Counted from the stretch's first letter, positions 7,322 through 14,403 are shown. The stretch is DNA of 18,802 bases from Reyranella sp. (GCA_016780605.1 JADHLS010000011.1:1-18802), one strand, 5' to 3'. The notes: generated from the letters alone by a model not told the origin. Made by a program: numbers and translations.

Positions 7322-8470
7322 CTAGGAGGAAAAAGCGATCCGCTCGGCCACCCGGCTCCACGAATAGTTTTGCAGGACATGGCGCTGGGCCGCGTTCGCC
7401 ATGCGTTCGAGCCGCTGCGGATCCGAGACGGCGCAAAGGATCGCCTCGGCGAGCGCGGTCGGATCTTCGCGATCGACGAGGAACCCGTGACGGCCGCCAT
7501 CGACGAGCTCCGGCAAACCGTTGCGGTTGAGGCCCATGACAGGTGTGCGCGACGCCATGGCCTCGAGATAGACCTGCCCCCACGGGTCGTTCAGCATCGG
7601 CTGAACCAGCAGCGTCGACTCGCGATAGAGCTGCTGCAGCGTTTCCCAGGGCAGATGGGCGTGCAGGGTGACGCCGGGGCGGTTGCCGACATAGGCGCGG
7701 CTGCGCTCGTCACCGACGATGGTGAGGCGGAGATCCGGCCGGCGGCGATGGGCCTCGTCGAAGGCCGACAGCAGCAGCAGACCGCCCTTGGCCTTGAACA
7801 GATGCTTGGCGACGAACAGCAGCGCCGGCTTGTCGTAGGCCTTGGGTCCCTGGTAAGGCGCGATCGCGCCCATGCCGGAACCTACGGCTGTGACCTTATC
7901 GGGCGACAAGCCGTAATGGGCGACGAGATTGTCCCGTACGTAGGAACCGAAGGTGAAAACATGGGCAAGCCCGTGCAGCGCCTCGCGCTCCGCCTGGTCG
8001 AATGCCCGCAGCGCGCGCTCGTTGTAGCGCCGGACATCGATGTGATGAGCCCGCGTGAGCGCCCAGCTGTGATCGCAGTAGAGGTAATGCTTCACCCCGG
8101 CCGCAAGGTCACAGGCCGGCAGGTCGAAAGTGCCGGTGTGCAGCACGTGCCGTGCGCCAATGTGGCGCGCCTGCTCGGCGACCTTGGCGGCAAGGCGACG
8201 CCGGGAGCGCAGGCCGCGCAGCACCTGCTCGGTGCTGATCGGACGCCCGAGACCGGCCATCATGTCGCGGGCGGCGACGGCGAGCTTCTCCCAACGGCTC
8301 ATGCTCGGGCGAATGCTGTCGACCGTCACGCCCAGTCGCTCGAGCTCCTTGGCAACATTGGCCGGCGCGCCAGACCACGAGCGCAAATCGCGCGGATCGC
8401 CGAACACGCATGTGATGGCGACGCGGTCGAAGCGCCGAGCGCCGACGTGTGTGTCGATGGCAGCGTTCAT
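7322..8470 (-). CDS. GT4-family glycosyltransferase, first gene of the gmd-fcl operon
   Basis: Predicted cytoplasmic GT-B glycosyltransferase of 382 aa. The C-terminal donor domain is clear: [21 protein letters not shown] (217-237), LRLTIVGDE (247-255), then [19 protein letters not shown] (295-313), the GT4 signature in which the usual first Glu of the E-x7-E motif is Asp295 and the second is Glu303. [16 protein letters not shown] (317-332) follows as in this family. The N-terminal [17 protein letters not shown] (31-47) is the acceptor-side glycine-type loop. The ATG at 8470 has no strong ribosome site, but no better start is near. It lies 28 nt before gmd, so it may use the GDP-linked sugar made by its operon partners; that is inference. 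It is divergent from the next glycosyltransferase. Confidence 0.88.
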   Translation of the reverse strand: MNAAIDTHVGARRFDRVAITCVFGDPRDLRSWSGAPANVAKELERLGVTVDSIRPSMSRWEKLAVAARDMMAGLGRPISTEQVLRGLRSRRRLAAKVAEQARHIGARHVLHTGTFDLPACDLAAGVKHYLYCDHSWALTRAHHIDVRRYNERALRAFDQAEREALHGLAHVFTFGSYVRDNLVAHYGLSPDKVTAVGSGMGAIAPYQGPKAYDKPALLFVAKHLFKAKGGLLLLSAFDEAHRRRPDLRLTIVGDERSRAYVGNRPGVTLHAHLPWETLQQLYRESTLLVQPMLNDPWGQVYLEAMASRTPVMGLNRNGLPELVDGGRHGFLVDREDPTALAEAILCAVSDPQRLERMANAAQRHVLQNYSWSRVAERIAFSS

Positions 8471-8507
8471 GTGCGAGCATGAAACATCTCATGCTGCGCT
8501 GCAGCTA

Positions 8508-8560
8508 GTGATCAACTTGTGGCACGCTTTTGCTCCAATGCGACGCCACAGATTGATCAC
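8508..8560. promoter_or_regulatory. Inverted repeat between divergent glycosyltransferase genes, candidate operator
   Basis: GTGATCAACTTGTGGC (8508-8523) and GCCACAGATTGATCAC (8545-8560) are complementary at 14 of 16 positions (plus one G-T wobble), separated by 21 nt. The pair lies in the 153-nt gap between the start of the minus-strand operon (8470) and the plus-strand gene (8624), where both promoters should be. A smaller inverted repeat, GCATGA/TCATGC, lies at 8477-8494. No clear -35/-10 pair could be assigned. Confidence 0.5.
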
Positions 8561-8623
8561 GTAGCGTCGCTGCAGCGTCGTCGATACTGGCTTTTGGCCG
8601 CGCGATCGGGAGATGCTGTTCGG

Positions 8624-9853
8624 ATGCATGGATCAATCGAAGCACGGGACGCCGCCGACGTTCCTGTCGACGTCGACGCTGCGATGCGACGCGCCGCTGC
8701 GCCGTCGGCGCGCGGCGGACGCGACGACGATCTGCTGTTCTTCTGCCCCGACGTCACCGACGCCAGCACGCTGAAGCGCGTGCAGCAGTTCATCGACTTC
8801 GGCTATCGCGTCACCGTCTTTGGCTTCCGGCGCGCGCGCTACAATGTCGACTATCAACCACCGTGGCCGAACGTGCCGCTCGGCCTCACCACGGACCTGC
8901 GCTACGGACAGCGCCTGAAGGCGCTGCTCTATGCCATCCCCACCCTGTTCGCGCATCGCCGAGCCATCCGGCGCGCGTCGGTGTTCTACGCCCGCAACAT
9001 CGATCAGCTGCTGCTGACGCTGCTCGCACGCCTGATCGCCTTCTCGCGGGCGCCGATCGCCTATGAGGTGCTCGATATCCCGGCCATTGTCATGCAGCGC
9101 GGCGCGGCGCCGAGCCTGCTGCGGGCGGTCGAGCGGCTGTGCCTGCGGCGCGTCAGCGTCCTGGTGCTGTCCTCGCCGGGCTTTCATCGCAACTACTACG
9201 CCGCCGTCCAGGGATACTCAGGCGACTGGTTCCTGCTGGAGAACAAGCTCTACCCTTCGCCGCCCGCCGCGGCGCCGAGGAAAGCCGCGCCGATCGGCAC
9301 GCGGCCCTGGGTGGTGGGCTATTTCGGCCTGATCCGCGGCGACGCCACCATCGACCTGATCGCTCGACTGGCGGCGCGCCTGCAGGGCCGCGTGGTCTTC
9401 AAGTTCGCCGGCGTGTTCACGACGGTCGAGCAGGCACGCTTCGAGGAAGTGCTCGGCCCGCATGCCAACGTCACCTACGATGGACCTTACCTGCCCCAGC
9501 AGGATCTCGAGCGGCTGTATGGCGGCGTCGACTTCGCCTGGGCGCTCGACCTCGAGCATGTCGACCACAATTCCCGCTGGTTGATGCCATGCCGCTTCTA
9601 CGAGGCTGGCTACTACGGAATCCCCTGCCTTGCCGTCCACGGCTTCGAGGTCGGCAACGCGATCGAGAAGCACCAGATCGGCTGGACGTTCGACGCGCCC
9701 CTCGAAGACTCGCTGGCGAGCTTCTTCGAGCGCCTGACGGCGGCCGAGTATCAGCGCACCCGAGCCCGGCTCGGCGCCGCGCCGCGCAGCATGTTCGTGG
9801 CCGGCGAGGACGTCGCCGCGCTTTGCGAGAAGCTGACCCGTCTTCCCCGCTAA
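8624..9853 (+). CDS. Probable glycosyltransferase, GT4-like
   Basis: Predicted cytoplasmic glycosyltransferase of 409 aa. After a variable N-terminus, DDDLLFFCPDVTDASTLKRV (34-53) starts a GT-B-like first domain; VFYARNIDQLL (120-130) follows. The second domain has WVVGYFGLIRGDATIDLI (229-246), NVTYDGPYL (282-290) and a donor-end segment NSRWLMPCRFYEAGYYGIPC (316-335) resembling the GT4 'N..P.K.fEy.a.G.PV' motif. I chose ATG 8624, with GGGAG about 11 nt upstream. A GTG at 8519 would place the coding start inside the inverted repeat and add junk-like sequence; ATG 8684 is a possible shorter start. It stands alone on this strand, divergent from the gmd operon and tail-to-tail with the FkbM gene (4-nt overlap). 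Specificity is unknown. Confidence 0.75.
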   Translation: MHGSIEARDAADVPVDVDAAMRRAAAPSARGGRDDDLLFFCPDVTDASTLKRVQQFIDFGYRVTVFGFRRARYNVDYQPPWPNVPLGLTTDLRYGQRLKALLYAIPTLFAHRRAIRRASVFYARNIDQLLLTLLARLIAFSRAPIAYEVLDIPAIVMQRGAAPSLLRAVERLCLRRVSVLVLSSPGFHRNYYAAVQGYSGDWFLLENKLYPSPPAAAPRKAAPIGTRPWVVGYFGLIRGDATIDLIARLAARLQGRVVFKFAGVFTTVEQARFEEVLGPHANVTYDGPYLPQQDLERLYGGVDFAWALDLEHVDHNSRWLMPCRFYEAGYYGIPCLAVHGFEVGNAIEKHQIGWTFDAPLEDSLASFFERLTAAEYQRTRARLGAAPRSMFVAGEDVAALCEKLTRLPR

Positions 9854-10611
9854 TGCTTGGCGCCGATGGCGGTGCGATTGATCATGACGCAGTCGAACTC
9901 GACCAGCCGCAGCGCGCTGTCGCGGCTCACGGGGTAGAGGCCGGTGATGTCGAAGCCGCGCTCGTCGAGATAGTGGATGACCTCGGTGTAGCGCGGCATG
10001 CCCTTATAGATGCTGCGCACCGACGCCTCGGTCTGCAGTGCCTTGATGGCCGGCAGGATGTCGCCGGCGCCGCGCAGCACCTCGATGTCGAAGCCCTGGG
10101 TGTCGATCTTGAGGTAGGGCCGATCGAAGCCGATGCGCTCCTGCAGCGCCGGCAGCACGACATCGAGAGTGCGCACCGTCACCGTCTCGGTGTGGTCTGC
10201 GACGTTCAGGCCGGCATAGTCGTCGACCCTGGCGTGGTCGGGCTCGAGGAACGAGCTGAACTGGTCCGACACCATCACGTTGATCGGCATGGCGCCGTCG
10301 CGGCTGCCCAGCGCATAGCCTTCGATGTGCCACTTGGCATCGCCTCGGCTCCGCTCGCGCAGCGCCTCGACATGGCGGGCGATCGGCTCGAACGACACGA
10401 TCGTACCGTCGAACAGCACGCGATCGCGCAGGAAGTCGCGGTATTGTCCGGCGTTGGCCCCGACGTCGAGGACGCAGTCGATCTCGAGGCGGGCCAGCAG
10501 CTCGCGTAGGTGAAGCGCGAAGTCGCGCTCCTTCATCTCGCGCAACGGCACGATGTCGTAGCCGAACGAGCGGCTCACCTTGAGCACGGAATCCTTGACG
10601 ATCTTCAGCAT
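9850..10611 (-). CDS. FkbM-family methyltransferase
   Basis: SAM-dependent methyltransferase of 253 aa, likely O-methylating a sugar of the polysaccharide in the cytoplasm. The SAM-binding motif is CVLDVGANAGQYRDFL (46-61), with FEP at 74-76 as the second contact, and YLKIDTQGFDIEVLRGA is the diagnostic FkbM (Methyltransf_21) motif after the middle of the protein. I prefer ATG 10611, where GGAG stands 9 nt upstream, over TTG 10617. The stop overlaps the stop of the facing glycosyltransferase by 4 nt. It is divergent from galE across a 149-nt gap. FkbM proteins are frequent in surface-polysaccharide loci; the exact acceptor cannot be read. Confidence 0.88.
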   Translation of the reverse strand: MLKIVKDSVLKVSRSFGYDIVPLREMKERDFALHLRELLARLEIDCVLDVGANAGQYRDFLRDRVLFDGTIVSFEPIARHVEALRERSRGDAKWHIEGYALGSRDGAMPINVMVSDQFSSFLEPDHARVDDYAGLNVADHTETVTVRTLDVVLPALQERIGFDRPYLKIDTQGFDIEVLRGAGDILPAIKALQTEASVRSIYKGMPRYTEVIHYLDERGFDITGLYPVSRDSALRLVEFDCVMINRTAIGAKH

Positions 10612-10659
10612 TGGCAATCACTCCAGCCGAGGCAGACGGGCAAATAGTGAACCGACAGG

Positions 10660-10674
10660 CACGAGCGCCTCGTG
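10660..10674. promoter_or_regulatory. Short perfect inverted repeat in the FkbM/galE divergent gap
   Basis: CACGAG, CGC, CTCGTG forms a perfect 6-bp-armed palindrome 48 nt upstream of the methyltransferase start and 86 nt upstream of galE. The position suits an operator serving one or both genes, but the arms are short for GC-rich DNA and chance is possible. Confidence 0.3.
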
Positions 10675-10747
10675 ACCACTGTGTGATCGACCGTCACTGC
10701 GATTGAGTGATGGTGGCGCATCGACCAACCTCAGCCGCCTCAACCGG

Positions 10748-10752
10748 AAGGA
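10748..10752 (+). promoter_or_regulatory. Ribosome binding site deciding the TTG start of galE
   Basis: AAGGA (within GGAAGGAAA) lies 8 nt before TTG 10761. The in-frame GTG 10707 and ATG 10710 would put this site inside the coding region and add about 18 residues ahead of the Rossmann fold. Confidence 0.55.
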
Positions 10753-10760
10753 AATCACAG

Positions 10761-11759
10761 TTGCTATCATCGACCATTCGCGGGCCGGTGCTGGTCACCG
10801 GCGGCGCAGGATTCATCGGCAGCCATGTCTGCAAGGCGCTGGCGGAAGCCGGCCTCCAGCCGCTCTGCCTCGACACGCTCGAGAAGGGACACGAATGGGC
10901 GGTGCGCTGGGGCTCGCTGGTCAAGGGCGACGTCGGCGACGGGCGCTTCGTGGAAGAAGTCTTCGTGCGCCACAAGCCAAGCGTGGTCGTGCATCTGGCG
11001 GGCTACATCGAGGTCGGCGAATCGGTCGCCAATCCCGAGCGCTACATGGTGAACAATTCGGCGAAGAGCCGCGTGCTGATCGGCGCGGCCATCCGCCACA
11101 AGGTCCAGGCCTTCGTGTTCTCCAGCACCTGCTCGGTCTACGGCCTGCCGCAGGCCGATCGCCTGGAGGAGGAGCACAAGATCGCGCCGCTCAACCCCTA
11201 TGCGATCTCCAAGGCGAGCGTCGAGCGCGCCCTGGACGAGGCCGCGTGGCGCGGCCTGCGCTCGGCGTCGCTGCGCTACTTCAATGCGGCGGGCGCCGAT
11301 CCCGGCGGCGAGATCGGCGAGGCGCACGAGCCCGAGACCCATCTGCTGCCGCTTGCTGTCGACGCAGCGCTCGGCCTGCGCGACGCCCTGGTGGTGCACG
11401 GCGAGGACTATCCGACGGAGGACGGCTCCTGTGTGCGCGATTTCGTGCATGTTTCCGACCTCGCCCAGGCCCATGTCAGCGCCGTGCAATGGCTGATGCG
11501 CCAGAAAGCGCGCGGCCGTCACGATGTCTTCAACCTCGGTTCCGGCAACGGCTACAGCGTCAAGCAGGTTGTCGATCAGGTCGGCCGCATGGTGGGCCGC
11601 CCGGTTCCCCATGTCTTCGGCGCGCGACGGCCAGGCGACTCGCCGGTGCTGGTCGGTTCCATCGCCAAGGCGGAGCGCGAGCTGGGATGGATGCCGACGC
11701 GCGACCTGGAAGCGCAGATCGAGGACGCGTTGCGCTGGCGACGGGCGATGATCCGCTAG
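10761..11759 (+). CDS. galE: UDP-glucose 4-epimerase
   Basis: Cytoplasmic NAD-dependent enzyme interconverting UDP-glucose and UDP-galactose, supplying galactose donor for the polysaccharide. From the TTG start the protein is 332 aa, close to the family's usual 330-340. Motifs: LVTGGAGFIGSH (11-22) for NAD; HLAGYIEVGES (78-88) in the HLAA-type region; SSTCSVYG (121-128); catalytic Tyr147 and Lys151 in NPYAISK; RYFNAAGADPGGEIGE, which is typical of GalE; and DFVHVSDLAQAH near residue 230. It is divergent from the methyltransferase and 74 nt before a small membrane-protein gene. Related epimerases acting on other UDP-sugars share these motifs, so the exact substrate is likely but not certain. 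Confidence 0.92.
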   Translation: MLSSTIRGPVLVTGGAGFIGSHVCKALAEAGLQPLCLDTLEKGHEWAVRWGSLVKGDVGDGRFVEEVFVRHKPSVVVHLAGYIEVGESVANPERYMVNNSAKSRVLIGAAIRHKVQAFVFSSTCSVYGLPQADRLEEEHKIAPLNPYAISKASVERALDEAAWRGLRSASLRYFNAAGADPGGEIGEAHEPETHLLPLAVDAALGLRDALVVHGEDYPTEDGSCVRDFVHVSDLAQAHVSAVQWLMRQKARGRHDVFNLGSGNGYSVKQVVDQVGRMVGRPVPHVFGARRPGDSPVLVGSIAKAERELGWMPTRDLEAQIEDALRWRRAMIR

Positions 11760-11833
11760 GGGATTTTCCAGCCGCCGATCGAGCAACGTGGCCTGCCGCG
11801 CCGGCGTTCTTCGGACCGATACCGGACGGAGGC

Positions 11834-12148
11834 ATGGTGGCGGACGAAACGGGCGGCCCTGGCAACGGACTTCTCTACACGCTCCTCGGCGCGCTCAGCC
11901 TCGTGGTCGTGGGTGGCGGCGTCTACTTCTGTCAGAACAGCGAGAACCTGCTGCTGACGGCGGATCAGGAGCCCGGGCGCATCAGCGCGCTGGTCGACAT
12001 CGCCCATGCCGCCATCGAGCGACACGACTATGCCGCCGCCGACCGGGCGCTCGACGAAGCCGAGCACATCGATGCCTACGATCCGGCGGTGATGCGGACG
12101 CGCGACGAACTGGCGGTAGCCGCCGGGCGGGTCGACCCTCGCAACTGA
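11834..12148 (+). CDS. Small membrane-anchored helical protein of unknown function
   Basis: A 104-aa protein that I do not recognise. Residues 13-33 (LLYTLLGALSLVVVGGGVYFC) form one membrane helix after a short polar N-terminus; residues 48-100 (EPGRISALVDIAHAAIERHD and following) form two or three amphipathic helices with a YAAADRALDEAEHIDAYDP stretch reminiscent of a single TPR-like hairpin. That suggests an inner-membrane anchor with a periplasmic helical part. The third-position GC pattern is gene-like in this frame, and GGAGG at 11828-11832 precedes it, though it is only 1 nt from ATG 11834 and 4 nt from GTG 11837, so the second codon may be the true start. It follows galE by 74 nt and may be cotranscribed, but nothing ties it to polysaccharide synthesis. 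Confidence 0.7.
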   Translation: MVADETGGPGNGLLYTLLGALSLVVVGGGVYFCQNSENLLLTADQEPGRISALVDIAHAAIERHDYAAADRALDEAEHIDAYDPAVMRTRDELAVAAGRVDPRN

Positions 12149-12157
12149 GGACCGCAC

Positions 12158-12191
12158 AAAGAAAAAGCCCACCCGATCCGATCGGGTGGGC
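12158..12191 (-). terminator. Rho-independent terminator of the lipoprotein pair
   Basis: GCCCACCCGAT (12167-12177) and ATCGGGTGGGC (12181-12191) form a perfect 11-bp stem with a 3-nt loop. On the minus strand the hairpin is followed by TTTTTCTTT (12158-12166 read in reverse), a textbook intrinsic terminator for the genes at 12241-12620. On the plus strand it has no T-tract but may still end the transcript of the small membrane protein. Confidence 0.9.
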
Positions 12192-12240
12192 CTGGCCGCA
12201 GCCTGGCGCCGGGGGAAGCAACGCCCGGGCGCGGCGAGAG

Positions 12241-12423
12241 CTAACGGGTGTAGACGGTCGTCGTCGTCGCAGGCACCGGGTCGGTGTAGACCACCGTGGA
12301 CGGAACCGGCGCCACGACGGCGGCGGTGGACGGTGCGGGCTGGACGGTGCGCTCCTCGCGGATCGAGCAGGCCGAGGTCGCGCAGGCGATCGCTACGCAG
12401 GCGAGAGCGAAATAGGTCTTCAT
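12241..12423 (-). CDS. Small putative lipoprotein, second of a duplicated pair
   Basis: A 60-aa secreted peptide starting MKTYFALACVAIACATSAC: a short basic start, a hydrophobic stretch and Cys19 as a possible lipidation site, although Thr at position -3 is a poor lipobox residue. The mature part is low in complexity and rich in Val, Thr, Pro and Ala, ending VVYTDPVPATTTTVYTR. ATG 12423 has GAGGAGG 5 nt upstream, and that site overlaps the region of the previous gene's stop (11 nt gap). Its last 51 nt match the end of the neighbouring gene at 46 of 51 positions. It is followed by a strong terminator. Function unknown; likely anchored in the cell envelope. Confidence 0.75.
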   Translation of the reverse strand: MKTYFALACVAIACATSACSIREERTVQPAPSTAAVVAPVPSTVVYTDPVPATTTTVYTR

Positions 12424-12485
12424 GTCTGCCTCCTCTAGCGGGTGTAGACGGTCGTCGCCGTCGCCGGCGCCGGCTCGGTGTAGAC
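12241..12485 (-). repeat. Tandem duplication: near-identical 3' ends of the two lipoprotein genes
   Basis: Segments 12241-12291 and 12435-12485 align without gaps over 51 nt with 5 mismatches. The encoded endings share the pattern VVYT-(D/E)P-x-PAT-x-TTVYTR. Similarity fades toward the 5' ends, where the signal peptides differ. This indicates gene duplication or gene conversion limited to the C-terminal coding part. Confidence 0.8.
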
Positions 12486-12620
12486 AACGGTGTTGGACGC
12501 CGGAACCGGAGTAGCGACCACGGTTGCAGCCGGCGCCGCCGGCCGCTCGACAGTCTCATGTCTGTAGGTGCATGCGCCGACCAGGCCGGCCATGGCAATG
12601 ACAGCGATAATGGGTTTCAT
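12435..12620 (-). CDS. Small lipoprotein, first of a duplicated pair
   Basis: A 61-aa envelope lipoprotein: MKPIIAVIAMAGLVGAC is a clear lipoprotein signal with the VGAC lipobox (Cys17). The mature peptide is rich in Ala, Pro, Val and Thr, with no known domain, and ends VVYTEPAPATATTVYTR, almost the same as the next gene. ATG 12620 has GGGAG 8 nt upstream; the frame stays open to about 12857 but that extension would bury the signal peptide. It is cotranscribed with the paralogue 11 nt downstream, and both end at the terminator near 12158-12191. Function unknown. Confidence 0.8.
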   Translation of the reverse strand: MKPIIAVIAMAGLVGACTYRHETVERPAAPAATVVATPVPASNTVVYTEPAPATATTVYTR

Positions 12621-12823
12621 CCTTGGCACTCCCTTGTGGCACGACAACGGGCAGTTACCGCGCAGGTTGCAGAGATCCAACGCGGGTTCTGTCCGGAACC
12701 GTGCAACCACAGCCATTGCACACCGTTTTTTGGCTGCCGGCTTCTTCGGACGCACCGGCCCCCGCCTCGACGGCCGTTCCTCGATCATGGAATGATTGGT
12801 GAGCGCGCGCGAGGCGGGGCCCG

Positions 12824-12828
12824 GGAGG
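12824..12828 (+). promoter_or_regulatory. Ribosome binding site deciding the GTG start of the Nudix gene
   Basis: GGAGG within GGGAGGGA lies 6 nt before GTG 12835. The alternative in-frame TTG 12796 and GTG 12799 have no comparable site. Confidence 0.6.
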
Positions 12829-12834
12829 GACGCA

Positions 12835-13299
12835 GTGGCTGTCGAGAGTGCCGGCATCCTTCTCTACAAACGCCAGCCGGGCGGACTGATGGTGCTGCTC
12901 GTGCATCCGGGTGGGCCGTTCTGGCGCAACAAGGACAACGGCGCCTGGACGATTCCCAAGGGCGAGCGCGATCGGGGCGAGGACGCCGAGACCACGGCGC
13001 GACGCGAGTTCGCCGAGGAGTTGGGCGACCTGCCCGAGGGACCGTTGGTGCCGCTTGGCCAGATCCGCCAGCGCGCCGGCAAGCGCGTCGAGGGTTTTGC
13101 GCTGGAGGGCGACTTCGACGTCGACCGCATCGCCGGCAGCTCGTTCGAGATCGAGTGGCCGCCGCGCAGCGGCCGGCGTCAGTCGTTTCCCGAGGTCGAC
13201 CGCGCGCAATGGTTCTCGCCAGAGGAGGCGCGCCGCAAGATCAACCCCGGCCAGATCCCCTTCATCGACCGGCTGGAAGAGCTTTGCGCCCCGACATGA
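12835..13299 (+). CDS. Nudix hydrolase (predicted NTP pyrophosphohydrolase)
   Basis: Cytoplasmic hydrolase of nucleoside-diphosphate-linked compounds, 154 aa. The Nudix box GX5EX7REUXEEXG is intact: Gly43, Glu49, then REFAEELG (57-64) with the metal-binding glutamates. Sequence before it (SAGILLYKRQPGGLMVLLVH, then PGGPFWRNKDNGAWTIPKGE) matches the small COG4119-like Nudix group. GTG 12835 is chosen: GGAGG at 12824-12828 stands 6 nt upstream and the protein then opens directly with the Nudix beta strand. The frame extends to TTG 12796 and GTG 12799 without homologous-looking sequence. Its stop (13297-13299) directly abuts the stop of the facing amidohydrolase. Substrate unknown. Confidence 0.92.
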   Translation: MAVESAGILLYKRQPGGLMVLLVHPGGPFWRNKDNGAWTIPKGERDRGEDAETTARREFAEELGDLPEGPLVPLGQIRQRAGKRVEGFALEGDFDVDRIAGSSFEIEWPPRSGRRQSFPEVDRAQWFSPEEARRKINPGQIPFIDRLEELCAPT

Positions 13300-14403
13300 T
13301 CAGGCGGCGAGCTTGTAAAGCTCCGCCACGTTGTCGTGCAGGATGCGCTTCTTCAGCTCGGGACTGAGATGGGCGGTCTGCGCGGCGATGACATCGCGGC
13401 TCCACGGCCAGGTCGAATCGCTGTGCGGGAAGTCGCTGGCCCACATCAGCTGATGCGGATCGAGCTGATCGGCGGCCTGGAAGGCCGTCCAGTCGTCCTG
13501 GAAGGTGAGCGCAATGTGCTTGCGGAAATATTCCGACGGCAGCTTCGCGAGCTCCTTGCCCTTCATCCAGTAACGGTGGCGCTTGTAGGCGTGGTCCATG
13601 CGGTACATGTAGTGCGGCGCCCAGCCGGCATCGGCCTCGACGCAGACCACGCGCAGCCCGGAATGGCGCTCGAAGACGCCGGAATAGACCAGCATGCCCA
13701 TGATGTCCTGGCAGCCGCGGATGATCGAGAGGAAGCTGTTGATCTTGGGACCTCGCGGCTTGACCATCGTGTTGTCGCCGGTCGAAGTCAGGATGTGGAA
13801 GCTGAGCGGCAGCTCGAGCGCCACAGCGGCCTCCCAGAACGGGTCGTACGCGGGATCGTCGTAGTCCTTCTCACCGGGATTGCCCGGCATCATGACGCCC
13901 TTGAAGCCCATCGCCTTGATGCGCTCGAGATCCTCGATGCCTTCCTTGACGGTGCGGATGCAGGTCTGGCCGAGCCCGATCAGGCGCTTGGGATCGTGCG
14001 CGACGTAACCCTGAAGCCAGCGGTTGTAGGCGTCGAAACAGGCCTTCTTGTAGTCGAGGTCTGGATGATTGCAGAGCAGCATGCCAACCGTGGGATAGAT
14101 CAGCTCGGCGCCGACTCCGTCCTTGTCCTGGTCGGCCAGCCGCTCCCTGGGATCCCAGCCGCTGCGGTGAAGGTCGTCGAATTTGGCGCCGCCGATGCGG
14201 ATGTCCTTGGGGTCGACGCCAGCGGCGGCGATCAGGCCCATCGGCACCGGGGTCTTCATGCCCTCGATGACGTAGATGTCGCCCATGCCCTCCTTGTGGA
14301 CGACATACGGCGCCTTCTCGCGCCACGCCGGATCGATGTGGTCGAGGTAGCAGTTGGGCGGCTCGGTGATGTGCGAATCCGCCGAAATCGGACGCCAGTC
14401 CAT
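13300..14403 (-). CDS. Amidohydrolase family 2 (ACMSD-like) metal-dependent hydrolase
   Basis: Predicted cytoplasmic TIM-barrel hydrolase or decarboxylase, 367 aa. It opens with ISADSHITEPPNCYLDHID (6-24), where DSH replaces the HxH metal motif, as is common in this family. It continues with DKDGVGAELIYPTVGMLL, GFKGVMMPGNPG, PLSFHI (a metal-ligand His), a GVFERHSGLRVVCVEADAGWAPH segment, and ends with MWASDFPHSDSTWPWSRDVI, the Asp (about residue 324) of the C-terminal metal site. These match Pfam Amidohydro_2, which includes ACMSD and gamma-resorcylate decarboxylase. ATG 14403 has GGAGG 7 nt upstream; a longer frame to 14460 adds nothing conserved. Its stop abuts that of the Nudix gene. The real substrate, perhaps an aromatic acid, is unknown. 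Confidence 0.88.
   Translation of the reverse strand: MDWRPISADSHITEPPNCYLDHIDPAWREKAPYVVHKEGMGDIYVIEGMKTPVPMGLIAAAGVDPKDIRIGGAKFDDLHRSGWDPRERLADQDKDGVGAELIYPTVGMLLCNHPDLDYKKACFDAYNRWLQGYVAHDPKRLIGLGQTCIRTVKEGIEDLERIKAMGFKGVMMPGNPGEKDYDDPAYDPFWEAAVALELPLSFHILTSTGDNTMVKPRGPKINSFLSIIRGCQDIMGMLVYSGVFERHSGLRVVCVEADAGWAPHYMYRMDHAYKRHRYWMKGKELAKLPSEYFRKHIALTFQDDWTAFQAADQLDPHQLMWASDFPHSDSTWPWSRDVIAAQTAHLSPELKKRILHDNVAELYKLAA

Noticed and set aside
7294..7500. Longer N-terminus for gmd up to 7500.
   Set aside because: The added residues overlap the preceding glycosyltransferase gene and are arginine/serine-rich shadow sequence; [10 protein letters not shown] is the family start.
8519..8623. GTG 8519 as start of the plus-strand glycosyltransferase.
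   Set aside because: It lies in the inverted repeat, adds 35 residues of no family character, and lacks a ribosome site; ATG 8624 is better supported.
12621..12857. Long N-terminal extension of the first small lipoprotein (basic RPKKPAAKK stretch).
   Set aside because: It would place the lipoprotein signal in mid-protein. ATG 12620 has its own ribosome site, so the extension is treated as upstream noncoding sequence.
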